26,246 nt of DNA from CAXMST01 sp032122625. GTDB taxonomy: Bacteria > Actinomycetota > Thermoleophilia > Solirubrobacterales > 70-9. A program made the translations under genes and the position numbers. Each line of letters opens with the position of its first letter. The first letter of the stretch is position 1. The stretch lies in NCBI GenBank assembly GCA_032122625.1, contig JAQBGG010000005.1, positions 1-26,246 on the forward strand. Reading direction: 5' to 3'. The notes beneath the pieces are model-generated. The model worked only from the letters and a program-made list of their open reading frames with translations. It was not told the origin of the DNA and ran no database searches. Below, piece by piece: positions 6,902 through 14,371 of this stretch.

Positions 6902-7084
6902 TCCTCAACCATAGAGGCCCGAGCTCGCCCCGTCCCGTCAATCGGAAACGGCCCGGCTCGATTCGCTTCTCGCGGCAACTCGCAGGTCATCGAACCGGTC
7001 CGTCCGCGTGCGGGTGGGCCGCATTCTGCAACCGATGCGCGGTCGCGGATCCACTCGGGCCAATGGTCACGCGGGGGAAGCCGT

Positions 7085-7411
7085 CTAAGCGCTCGGCACC
7101 TCGTACTGGATCTGCCCGGCCTTCGACAGTGCGTCCATCGTCTCCTCGACCGTAAGCAGGACCGTGGTCTCGAGCGAGCTCAGCGCGCCCCCACCTGAGA
7201 GCGCTAGCGCAACTGCGGCCATCGACACGTTGTCAGGGGCCTCCCAGAGGGTGTAGCCATCGTGTCCACCGAAGGCATACCAGAACCCATGCAACTTCCC
7301 CCCAACCGACCCAACATAGGACTGGGCGGCCTCGCGGCGGTCCTCTGGGTTACCGATCATCCGGGCCCAGGTCTCCGGCGTGTAACTGAACCTCGACAAA
7401 TACAGTGGCAT
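7085..7411 (-). CDS. GYD-domain protein
   Basis: 108 residues. It has the layout of the GYD family, small dimeric alpha/beta-barrel proteins of unknown function: an N-terminal strand (MPLYLSRFSYTPETW), LHGFWYAFGGHDGYTLWEAPD containing the diagnostic GYD, and a C-terminal strand with TVLLTVEETMDALSKAG. The ATG follows GGAGGG closely. A promoter-like pair lies about 35-65 bp upstream. It is divergent from the cyclase at 7597. No reaction is known for the family. Confidence 0.85.
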   Translation of the reverse strand: MPLYLSRFSYTPETWARMIGNPEDRREAAQSYVGSVGGKLHGFWYAFGGHDGYTLWEAPDNVSMAAVALALSGGGALSSLETTVLLTVEETMDALSKAGQIQYEVPSA

Positions 7412-7445
7412 CGGCCCTCCGTCTCGCTCGCTGTGTGGGAGGCCA

Positions 7446-7475
7446 AGTATGACCGACCTCGACAGCGGAACTCAA
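7446..7475 (-). promoter_or_regulatory. Putative promoter of the GYD gene
   Basis: On the minus strand TTGAGT (7475-7470) and CATACT (7451-7446) are separated by 18 bases, ending about 34 bases before the GYD start codon. A perfect palindrome TTTCCGGAAA (7477-7486) abuts the upstream side of the -35 box and could be an operator. Confidence 0.35.
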
Positions 7476-7596
7476 ATTTCCGGAAAATAGCATCGCTGGA
7501 TTATGGGCGTGCTTGAGACGCAACCCGGCCCGAGGCGAGCCGGAAAGCAAGATCCCGGGGTAGGATCGGGCGATACACGATCAGGAGTCATACCCT

Positions 7597-8766
7597 CTGC
7601 CCGAGGACCCGGCGCTCGCCGACGCGGCGCGTGCGATCCGCGACGCGGGTCACTGGGGATGGGTCGTCGACGACCGCTGGCGATTGGTCTGGGCCAGTGA
7701 GGACCTGCGCCTGTCGTTCGGCGCTCTCGTCGAGTTCGCATCGTTCCCGGTAGGCGCCCACGTCTTTGGGCCCGAGTGGCTCCGGACGAGCGAGGGATGG
7801 CGAATGGGGTCCAACAGCATCGGCATCAATCGTCTTTTCTTCCGCGGCGCCGGCGGCCTGATGCTCACTGACACTCCCGGCGGGCGCGACGAGCTGCGGG
7901 AACTCGTCGACCCCGCACTGCGCGACATCGTCGACGAGCTGACCCCGGCCGAGGGCACAATGGTGTCCTTCACCACGGAGGGGTTTGGGATCGCCGGCGC
8001 AGGGGACGTCCCGGTCATCGCCTTCCGCGTGCGCGACGCCAACGGCCGGCTCGCCGGCACTGCGCTGATCTCCAAGCCCGCCGCCGGCATGGCAATGCTC
8101 GCCGCGATGACCTTCACCGCCGACCTCGGGCATGTCGCGCGAATGGGACTGGTCGCAAAGGCCGGCCGGCGGCCGGCGGCGATCCTCTTCGCCGACCTGG
8201 AAGCGTCCTCGCCGCTCGCCCGGCGCCTTTCGACCGCCAGCTACTTCGCGCTCGGGCGCCGCCTGGTCCGCGCCGCCGACCAGTGCGTCGTCGACGCCGG
8301 CGGCCTGGTCGGGCGTCACGTCGGCGACGGCGTCGGCGCGTTCTTCCTCGCCGAGACCGCCGGATCGGAATCGGCTGCGGCGCACAGTTGCATCGCCGCC
8401 GCCCGCGCCCTGCGCGAAGCGGTCGCTGAGGTCGCCACGCGCAGCGACCTGCAACCCGAGGACGTGGTCCTGCGGTTCGGCCTGCACTGGGGAGCGAACC
8501 TCTACGTCGGCAACATCAGCACCGCCGGACGCTCCGAGGTCAACGCGCTCGGCGACCAGGTCAACGAGGCCGCGCGCATCGAAGCCTGCGCCAGCGGCGG
8601 CCTTGCGCTCGCCTCCAAGGACCTCATCGAGCGCCTGGAACCCGACGCCGCGGCCGATCTAGGTCTGGAGCCGGACCGCGTCACCTACACGCCCCTCGGC
8701 GACCTGGCGACCGCGACCGAGAAGGCCCGCCGGGACGCGCCGGCAATCGCCGTGTGCGAGATATAA
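7597..8766 (+). CDS. PAS-like sensor fused to class III nucleotide cyclase
   Basis: 389 residues if translation starts at CTG 7597. The N-terminus (ARAIRDAGHWGWVVDDRWRL) resembles a PAS sensor. The cyclase domain (about 190-389) shows first metal Asp (ILFADLEASS), second metal Asp (RHVGDGVGAFF), and GDQVNEAARIEA with the adenine-type Asp, the Asn and the transition-state Arg all present; the adenine-contact Lys is Arg. No membrane segments, so it is cytosolic. The frame has no ATG, GTG or TTG between the stop at 7561 and TTG 7684, yet the codons from 7597 are clearly coding. CTG 7597 has AGGAG 9 bases upstream, hence my choice; TTG 7684 would cut off the sensor start. The remnant at 1-456 is a paralogue. 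Confidence 0.85.
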   Translation: MPEDPALADAARAIRDAGHWGWVVDDRWRLVWASEDLRLSFGALVEFASFPVGAHVFGPEWLRTSEGWRMGSNSIGINRLFFRGAGGLMLTDTPGGRDELRELVDPALRDIVDELTPAEGTMVSFTTEGFGIAGAGDVPVIAFRVRDANGRLAGTALISKPAAGMAMLAAMTFTADLGHVARMGLVAKAGRRPAAILFADLEASSPLARRLSTASYFALGRRLVRAADQCVVDAGGLVGRHVGDGVGAFFLAETAGSESAAAHSCIAAARALREAVAEVATRSDLQPEDVVLRFGLHWGANLYVGNISTAGRSEVNALGDQVNEAARIEACASGGLALASKDLIERLEPDAAADLGLEPDRVTYTPLGDLATATEKARRDAPAIAVCEI

Positions 8767-8782
8767 GCCGGACGGTTCCGGC
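8767..8782 (+). terminator. Hairpin directly after the cyclase stop
   Basis: GCCGG-ACGGTT-CCGGC forms a 5-bp stem and 6-base loop immediately after the TAA at 8764-8766, followed by a pyrimidine-rich stretch (CTCCTGCTTCT). Likely terminator for the cyclase gene. Confidence 0.45.
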
Positions 8783-8811
8783 CTCCTGCTTCTCATGCAA
8801 AGCGGCCCTTT

Positions 8812-8832
8812 CCCCCGGCGCAGCCGGAGGGG
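8812..8832. terminator. Second hairpin in the cyclase/glutaredoxin-like gap
   Basis: CCCCCGGC-GCA-GCCGGAGGGG forms a long GC stem with one bulged A. It lies 61 bp before the glutaredoxin-like gene and could be a second terminator or a structured 5' leader element. Confidence 0.3.
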
Positions 8833-8892
8833 CGATCGGCGATCGGGCAGGCGCTAGCCTCCTCCTTACCCCAAGCCGACCGGAGGTATCTG

Positions 8893-9156
8893 ATGAGCAC
8901 CAAGCTGCACACGTGCGGAGCCAGCTGGCTGAAGATCGACGCCCACCCGTGCTGGACCGTCGAGAAAGCGCTCAACGAACGGGGCGTCGACTACGAGGCC
9001 GTCAGGGGACCGACCTACCCTCGGAGTAGGCGCAAGGCCATCGAGGAGCACACCAACCAGAGGCTGTTGCCGGTGATCGAGACCGCCGACGGGACCTGGA
9101 TCCGCGAGGATTCAAAAGTCCTGATCGAGAGGATCAACACCGGCGAGTTCGACTGA
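8893..9156 (+). CDS. Glutaredoxin / GST N-terminal-like small protein
   Basis: 87 residues with a thioredoxin-like fold pattern: an early strand, HPCWTVEKALNERGVDYEAV (a single active-site-like Cys at residue 20, position typical of monothiol glutaredoxins and GST N-domains), then RLLPVIETADGTWIREDSKV with the cis-Pro and the acidic-Ser contact of glutathione-binding proteins. It could be a monothiol redox protein, perhaps using mycothiol or another low-mass thiol. ATG 8893 has GGAGG 6 bases upstream. It is the second GST-fold protein in the window, besides the one at 1856. A hairpin follows its stop. Confidence 0.8.
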   Translation: MSTKLHTCGASWLKIDAHPCWTVEKALNERGVDYEAVRGPTYPRSRRKAIEEHTNQRLLPVIETADGTWIREDSKVLIERINTGEFD

Positions 9157-9181
9157 GCCGAAGCGGATCGGGCCTTCGGCT
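9156..9181 (+). terminator. Hairpin between glutaredoxin-like and methyltransferase genes
   Basis: AGCCGAAG (9156-9163) pairs perfectly with CTTCGGCT (9174-9181), 8 bp with a 10-base loop, starting on the last base of the glutaredoxin-like stop codon. No T-tract follows, and the methyltransferase GTG starts 5 bases on, so it may be a terminator or a control structure on the second gene. Confidence 0.4.
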
Positions 9182-9186
9182 TCGTA

Positions 9187-9879
9187 GTGCAGACCAACGA
9201 CTGGCGCTCCCAGGTTCTCGAGGTCAACGAGACGCGCCCGGGGCGCGTGATCGGCGCCTACACGAGACTCGCTCCCATCTATGAGGCCTGGGCCCGACTG
9301 ACCGAGGCTCGGCCCCGGCGACGGGTGCTCGAGCTGGCGGCCCCGCGTGACGGCGAAGCGGTGCTCGAGGTCGCGATGGGGACGGGGGCCCAGCTCGTCG
9401 AGTTGGCGCGCCGGAACCCCTCGGGAAGCACGGTCGGGGTCGAGCTCGCCGATGGGATGCTCGCCCAGGCTCGCAAGCGGCTGGCAAAGGCAGGGGTAGC
9501 CCAACCCGTCGAGCTCGTGCGCGCCAGCGCCCTCGAGCTTCCCTTCGAGGATCGGAGCTTCGATCTCGTCGTCAACTCCTACATGCTCGATCTGCTGCCG
9601 CGGGACGACATCCCGCGCGCCCTGGCCGAGTTCCGCCGTGTGATGCGCCCCGGTGGCCGCGTCGTCCTCTCCTGCATGACCCCGGGCGAGCGTCGCATGC
9701 ACCGGGCCTGGGACGGGCTGTACGCCCGCGGGGTCAACCTCACCGCGAACTGCCGAGGGGTCCTCGCCGCGCCGGTGCTCACCGAGCTCGGCTTCGAGGA
9801 CGTACGGCGCGAATACATATCCCAGTGCGGCTTTCCAACCGAGGTCGTCAGCGCCCGGAAAGCGGACGATCAGACCTGA
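9187..9879 (+). CDS. Class I SAM-dependent methyltransferase
   Basis: 230 residues in the UbiE/Methyltransf_11 style. SAM-binding motif I is VLEVAMGTGAQ (59-69), with the acidic residue ending strand 2 in VGVELADGMLAQARKR; motif II/III regions are ALELPFEDRSFDLVVNSYML and MRPGGRVVLSCM. The N-terminal IGAYTRLAPIYEAW matches the YdxxAxxYd segment common in this group. The methyl acceptor is unknown. The start is uncertain: GTG 9187 begins 5 bases after a hairpin and has no ribosome site, and in-frame GTG at 9247 is another option. It converges on the gene at 9919. Confidence 0.85.
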   Translation: MQTNDWRSQVLEVNETRPGRVIGAYTRLAPIYEAWARLTEARPRRRVLELAAPRDGEAVLEVAMGTGAQLVELARRNPSGSTVGVELADGMLAQARKRLAKAGVAQPVELVRASALELPFEDRSFDLVVNSYMLDLLPRDDIPRALAEFRRVMRPGGRVVLSCMTPGERRMHRAWDGLYARGVNLTANCRGVLAAPVLTELGFEDVRREYISQCGFPTEVVSARKADDQT

Positions 9880-9918
9880 GCGGGTGAGGTCTTCGGGCCC
9901 GCCCCGTACCCCGGCGGC

Positions 9919-10206
9919 TCAGGCGAAGGCGGCCGTATCCACCTCGAAGACGGTCTGCTCCGGCGGCCCGGGGAAGCCTCCGTCGCCGAGGCCCTGGAGG
10001 GCCGGCATCAGCGTCTCGCTCACAAAGGCGTCGAGGCTCTCCTGCGAGTCCCAGACGGCAACCACCTGCCAGCCATCCTCGCTCGGGCCGGCGAAGTGGT
10101 GAGTCTGCCCGGCCGGCAGCCCGCCCGGCGGGTGTGCAACCTCAACCGTCGCCTCGTACTGCTCCTTGGTCCCTCCGGCGTAGTTGTGCACAAGCGCGAT
10201 CGCCAT
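9919..10206 (-). CDS. Small dimeric alpha/beta-barrel-like protein
   Basis: 95 residues from ATG 10206, which has GGGAG 4 bases upstream (an in-frame start further out at 10284 has no support). The pattern of two strands (AIALVHNYAGG and GWQVVAVWDSQESLDAF) around helices, with GQTHHFAGPSEDGW in the middle, fits the antibiotic-biosynthesis-monooxygenase or related ferredoxin-like barrel fold. No catalytic residues can be assigned, and function is unknown. It converges on the methyltransferase with a 39-bp gap. The 10207-10366 stretch upstream shows no feature I can support. Confidence 0.7.
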   Translation of the reverse strand: MAIALVHNYAGGTKEQYEATVEVAHPPGGLPAGQTHHFAGPSEDGWQVVAVWDSQESLDAFVSETLMPALQGLGDGGFPGPPEQTVFEVDTAAFA

Positions 10207-10366
10207 TTCACTCCCATCGTTGGACTGCATCACTCGCCTGCAGCCTACCGGCACACGGTCGAGAGCGGTGCGCATGCGGCGCATCTAAGTGCCGAGCCAA
10301 CTGGTCAGTGCCAGGAGCCGTGATTTGGAGAAGCTGAACGGGTAGGCGCACCAGCGCTGCCAGTTC

Positions 10367-10395
10367 TTGCGACAGGGATCGCCGGGGTGTAGGTT
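10367..10395 (+). promoter_or_regulatory. Putative promoter of the membrane-cyclase operon
   Basis: TTGCGA (10367-10372) and TAGGTT (10390-10395) are spaced by 17 bases, giving a predicted start near 10402, about 20 bases before the ribosome site of the leader ORF. Confidence 0.45.
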
Positions 10396-10430
10396 GGCTG
10401 CAATTGATGGCCATCCGATCGGGAGGAACG

Positions 10431-10523
10431 ATGGAGACCACGGTCGATACCGCGGAGCTCGGGGCCAAGGTCAAGGACATTTACCGTCTCGCTTCGCGCC
10501 CGCAAACCCTGACCGGGCTTTAG
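10431..10523 (+). CDS. 30-residue leader ORF overlapping the membrane-cyclase start
   Basis: ATG 10431 has GGGAGGA ideally placed upstream. The frame encodes 30 residues (METTVDTAELGAKVKDIYRL onwards) and ends in TAG at 10521-10523, whose G is the first base of the cyclase GTG: a TAGTG overlap. The cyclase GTG has no ribosome site of its own, so translation of this ORF most likely delivers ribosomes to it. The peptide resembles the N-terminus of some SAM methyltransferases (impression from memory), so it could alternatively be the stub of a deleted gene that now drives the cyclase. Confidence 0.55.
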   Translation: METTVDTAELGAKVKDIYRLASRPQTLTGL

Positions 10524-11767
10524 TGGACCCGGAGGGAAGCTCCGCCGGCGGCAGCTGGGAGCAGCTCCCGTCGGCGCTGCAGAAGCTGGCCGAGCTCGGC
10601 TCTTCGGAGTCGGACTCCGAGGATCTGCGACTCCGCAAGCGGGTGCTCAACCTCTCCTCGGCGCTGATGGCCACCCTGTCGCCGATCTGGGTCCTCACCT
10701 ACTCCGCGCTGGGGATCTGGCTGGCCGCCGGGATTCCCTTGGTCTACATCCTCGCCAGCGCGGCGCTGATCTACGCGCACTCTCGGACCGGGATCTATCG
10801 CGCTTTCAGGACCAGCGAGTTGGCGATGATGCTGGCGCTGCCCTTCTGCCTGCAATGGAGCCTCGGCGGCTTTGCGAACAGCTCCGTCGTCGCGCTCTGG
10901 GCCCTGACCGCACCCCTGGGCGCGGTCTTCTTCGTCGGCCCCCGCCACGCGATCGGATGGTTCGTGACGTTCGCCGCGCTGGTCGGAGTCTCAGCCGCGC
11001 TGGACCCGACATTGTCGAGCGGCGCACCGCAGATCCCCGAGGGGATCATCGTCACCTTCTTCGCGCTCAACCTCCTCGCCGTCTCGATGACGGTCTTCCT
11101 CCTGCTCGAGTACTTCGTCCGCGCCCGCGAGGCCGAACAGGCCCGCTCGGAACGGCTGTTGCTCAACGTTCTTCCCGAGTCGGTGGCGGTGCGGCTGAAG
11201 CGATCGCCGTCGGTGATCGCGGACGGCTACGCGGAGACGACGGTGCTGTTCGCCGACATCGTCGACTTCACCCGCCTTGCTGAGCGGATCGATCCTGACG
11301 CGCTGGTCAAGATCCTCGATCGAGCTTTCGCGGGATGGGACGACCTCGCCGCCCATCACGGCCTCGAGAAGATCAAGACGATCGGCGACGCCTACATGGC
11401 CGCGGCGGGCGTGCCCGAGCCCCGTCCTGACCATGCGATCGCGGTCGCGCGGATGGCGGTCGAGATGCGGCAGGGGATAACGGTCCACGGCCCCGACGGC
11501 CCCGAGGCCCTCAAGGTCCGGATCGGGATCGACAGCGGTCCCGTCGTCGCGGGCGTGATCGGGCGATCGAAGTTCATCTACGACCTCTGGGGAGACACCG
11601 TCAACACGGCCAGTCGGATGGAATCGAGCGGCGAGGCGGGTGAGATCCAGGTCACTGACCGGGTCCGGAGGGCGCTGGAGCCGGACTTCCTTCTCCGCCG
11701 CCGCGGTGAGATCGAGATCAAGGGCAAGGGCCGGATGACGACCTACCTGCTGGACGGCGCCCGCTAG
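10523..11767 (+). CDS. Six-TM membrane class III adenylate cyclase
   Basis: 414 residues. After about 45 polar residues come six hydrophobic segments (for example PIWVLTYSALGIWLAAGIPL, AIGWFVTFAALVGVSAAL, GIIVTFFALNLLAVSMTVFL), a linker (RAREAEQARSERLLLNVLPE) of the type joining membrane and cyclase domains, and a complete catalytic domain: metal Asp in LFADIVDFTRL and IGDAYMAAAGVP, adenine-selecting Lys in KIKTIGD and Asp in YDLWGDTVN, and the Asn/Arg pair in VNTASRM. All canonical residues are present, so adenylate cyclase activity after homodimerisation is expected, as in mycobacterial Rv1625c-type enzymes. GTG 10523 is chosen because it overlaps the leader ORF stop (TAGTG). The kinase/phospho-lyase gene follows after 35 bp. 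Confidence 0.9.
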   Translation: MDPEGSSAGGSWEQLPSALQKLAELGSSESDSEDLRLRKRVLNLSSALMATLSPIWVLTYSALGIWLAAGIPLVYILASAALIYAHSRTGIYRAFRTSELAMMLALPFCLQWSLGGFANSSVVALWALTAPLGAVFFVGPRHAIGWFVTFAALVGVSAALDPTLSSGAPQIPEGIIVTFFALNLLAVSMTVFLLLEYFVRAREAEQARSERLLLNVLPESVAVRLKRSPSVIADGYAETTVLFADIVDFTRLAERIDPDALVKILDRAFAGWDDLAAHHGLEKIKTIGDAYMAAAGVPEPRPDHAIAVARMAVEMRQGITVHGPDGPEALKVRIGIDSGPVVAGVIGRSKFIYDLWGDTVNTASRMESSGEAGEIQVTDRVRRALEPDFLLRRRGEIEIKGKGRMTTYLLDGAR

Positions 11768-11802
11768 GCCGAAGGAAGACACTGCGGAGCTACCATCGGC
11801 CG

Positions 11803-14163
11803 ATGACGGCGGCGGGCGAATCCCCAACCGAGGCGGCCGACGTGCTCGACGCCGAGCCGCCGGGGTTCACAGACGCTGAGGCGGAAGCGATTGCCGTAGG
11901 CCACTTCGGTTTTCGCGGTCGTGCCTCGGCCCTGGCGAGCGAGCGCGACCAGAACTTCCTGATCGTGGATGGAGCCGGCGGGCGGGCCGTCCTCAAGATC
12001 TCCAGCGCCGCCGAGCAGACGACCGTGATCGAGATGGAGATCGCCGCCGCGCTGCACGCCAAGCGCGTCGATCCCGAGTTGCCGATAGCGCTGCCGTGGC
12101 CGGTCGGTGGCCGGTCGGTGGACGGGCTATCCGGGGCCGCGGACTACCACGCTTCCACCGAGGCGGATGCGGGCGCCCAGCACCGGGTGCGGATGTACGA
12201 CTACATGAACGGAGAGGCTGCGGCCGACTCGTTCAGCCTCGATCACGATGCGCTCTGGGAGTTCGGGCGCATTCTCGCCCGGCTCGGGCGGGCGCTACGC
12301 GGCTTCTTCCATCCAGCGGCGGGACGGGTGCTGCTGTGGGATGTCCAGTATGCCCCGCGTCTGCGACCACTCGCAGAGCAGATCCCCGATCCCGCAAGGC
12401 GGGCGCTCGTGGGCCGGGTCCTCGATCGCTTCCAGGAGCACGTCGTACCCCGTTGGCCGCTACTCCGCTTGCAGGTGATCCATGGCGACCTCAGCCTCGA
12501 CAACACGACCCTGGACGATCGGCGGCGGGTCACGGGCATCCTCGACTTCGGGGACATGAGCCACACCGCGCTCGCCTGCGACATCTCCTCAGCCTGGGCC
12601 TCAGCTGTGTGGGAACGCCGCGGCGACGATCTCTACCGGGCGGCCGCCGCACTCCTGGACGGCTATCGAGCCGTCACCCCGCTGGAGGAGATCGAGCTCT
12701 CGCTGCTCGCGGACCTGTTCGCCGCCAGGGCCGCCGCGGCGGCGTCGATCTCCGCGGTTCGCGTGGCGCGGTACCCCGACAACGAATACATCGCCGACTT
12801 CGACACCGAGGCCTGGCCGTTGCTCGAGCTCTACGACGAGTTGGGGCCGGAGGAGGCCGCGCGACGCTTCGGAGCGCGCTCCTTCTCGCGGGCGGTCCCG
12901 ATCGACGGATTGCTCGACCGCCGCCGGCGGCGACTGGGATCGGCGCTGATGGCCCCCAGCTATGAGCGGCCCCTACATCTGGTCGAGGGAGACGGCGTCT
13001 GGATGTCCGACGCCGACGGCCGCCGCTATCTCGACTGCTACAACAACGTTCCCGTCGTCGGCCATTCCCACCCACGCGTCGTCGAGGCGACGAGCCGGCA
13101 GGCCCGGGCGCTGAACACGAACATGCGCTACCTGCATGAGGCGGTGATCGAGTTGGGCGAGCGACTCGTCGCCTCGATGCCAGAGGGCTCCGGCCTCGAC
13201 ACCGTGATGATGGTCAACTCCGGCAGCGAGGCCAACGACCTCGCCTGGCGCCTGGCGAGGTCTCACACCGGCAACGGCGGCGGGCTCTCCTCCGAATATG
13301 CCTACCACGGGATCACCGCCGCGATCGCCGACCTCTCCCCCGAGGCCTCGAGCGCGCCGAAGCCGGACCACGTCGAGACGTTCCCACCCCCGCGCGGCGC
13401 CGGCGAGGATTCGATCGCAGGATTTGCCTCTGCGATTGAGCGACTCGCCGGTCGGGGCGTGCAGCCCGCGGCCGTTCTGGTCGACGGCGCCTTCACCAGC
13501 GACGGCATCTATCCCGCAGAGCGCTCCTACCTGGAGGAGGTCGTCCGTCTCACACACGAGGCCGGCGGCCTCTACGTGGCCGACGAGGTCCAGGCCGGAC
13601 ACGGGCGCAGCGGCGAACACCTGTGGTCGTTCGGGGCAGCGGGGATCACGCCCGACATCGTCACGATGGGCAAGCCGATGGGCAACGGCTACCCGGTCGC
13701 CGCACTCGTGACCCGCAGCGAGATCGTTGACCGCTTCGCCGGCGAGGGGGAGTTCTTCAGCACCTTCGGCGGCAACCCGCCCGGGGCTGTGGCCGCCCTC
13801 ACGGTGCTTGACGTGATCGCAGATCAGCAGCTGATCGGGCGCGCCGGCCGGGTCGGATCCGAGCTGCGGGCCGAGATCGAGCGGCTGGCCGACCGCTACG
13901 CCATGGTCGGGGAAGTGCGGGGCCGGGGCCTGATGGTCGGCGTCGAGCTGATCTGCAGCGACGCCTCCTCCCCTCGAGCGGACCCAGGCCTCGCAGATCG
14001 GGTCAAGAACGGACTCCGCGAGCGCGGGGTCCTGGTCGGGACCACTGGACCCGACGACAACGTGCTCAAGATCAGGCCACCTCTCGTGTTCGGGACCGAG
14101 CACGTCGGGATCCTCAACGATGCCCTGGCCGAGGTGCTGGCGGCGGTGGCGGCCGAAACCTGA
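11803..14163 (+). CDS. Kinase (APH-like) / class III aminotransferase-fold phospho-lyase fusion
   Basis: 786 residues. Residues about 20-345 are an aminoglycoside-phosphotransferase-like kinase: RAVLKIS with the ATP Lys, the catalytic loop HGDLSLDN (227-234) and the metal DFG at 248-250. Residues about 370-780 are a class III PLP enzyme: VVGHSHPRVVEA, MVNSGSEANDLAWRLAR, YVADEVQAGHGRSG, and PLP Lys624 in TMGKPMGNGYP. The PLP half resembles ethanolamine-phosphate and hydroxylysine-phosphate phospho-lyases, and the kinase half resembles hydroxylysine kinase, so the fusion probably phosphorylates an amino alcohol and then eliminates phosphate and ammonia to an aldehyde. The true substrate is unknown. 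Larger fusions of this kind often carry an M23 peptidase domain in the middle; none is present here. The ribosome site before ATG 11803 is weak; it may be cotranscribed with the cyclase. Confidence 0.88.
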   Translation: MTAAGESPTEAADVLDAEPPGFTDAEAEAIAVGHFGFRGRASALASERDQNFLIVDGAGGRAVLKISSAAEQTTVIEMEIAAALHAKRVDPELPIALPWPVGGRSVDGLSGAADYHASTEADAGAQHRVRMYDYMNGEAAADSFSLDHDALWEFGRILARLGRALRGFFHPAAGRVLLWDVQYAPRLRPLAEQIPDPARRALVGRVLDRFQEHVVPRWPLLRLQVIHGDLSLDNTTLDDRRRVTGILDFGDMSHTALACDISSAWASAVWERRGDDLYRAAAALLDGYRAVTPLEEIELSLLADLFAARAAAAASISAVRVARYPDNEYIADFDTEAWPLLELYDELGPEEAARRFGARSFSRAVPIDGLLDRRRRRLGSALMAPSYERPLHLVEGDGVWMSDADGRRYLDCYNNVPVVGHSHPRVVEATSRQARALNTNMRYLHEAVIELGERLVASMPEGSGLDTVMMVNSGSEANDLAWRLARSHTGNGGGLSSEYAYHGITAAIADLSPEASSAPKPDHVETFPPPRGAGEDSIAGFASAIERLAGRGVQPAAVLVDGAFTSDGIYPAERSYLEEVVRLTHEAGGLYVADEVQAGHGRSGEHLWSFGAAGITPDIVTMGKPMGNGYPVAALVTRSEIVDRFAGEGEFFSTFGGNPPGAVAALTVLDVIADQQLIGRAGRVGSELRAEIERLADRYAMVGEVRGRGLMVGVELICSDASSPRADPGLADRVKNGLRERGVLVGTTGPDDNVLKIRPPLVFGTEHVGILNDALAEVLAAVAAET

Positions 14164-14371
14164 TCGGGGCCCCGCACTCCTCCCTCCTCCACTGATCGTC
14201 CGCGGTGAGGATCCACAGCCCCTCGGCGGCCTTCAGGACGAACATCGTGATCGGCCGCGCTGCGAGCGGCGAACTGATAGACACCCGTAAGGCGTAGAAA
14301 GAGCGGCCGAGCTGATCCAGCACCGGCCGCCGCGCCCGGTGTCGACAACCCAAAAAGAACGGAGAACGTCA

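Noticed and set aside
12973..14103. A 376-codon open frame on the minus strand
   Set aside because: It mirrors the PLP domain of the kinase/phospho-lyase gene, whose motifs are unambiguous on the plus strand.
14114..14353. A 79-codon minus-strand frame (contains MFVLKAAEGLWILTADDQWR)
   Set aside because: It looks somewhat protein-like but has no ribosome site, overlaps the end of the phospho-lyase gene and runs into a Pro/Arg-rich shadow; not enough to call a gene.
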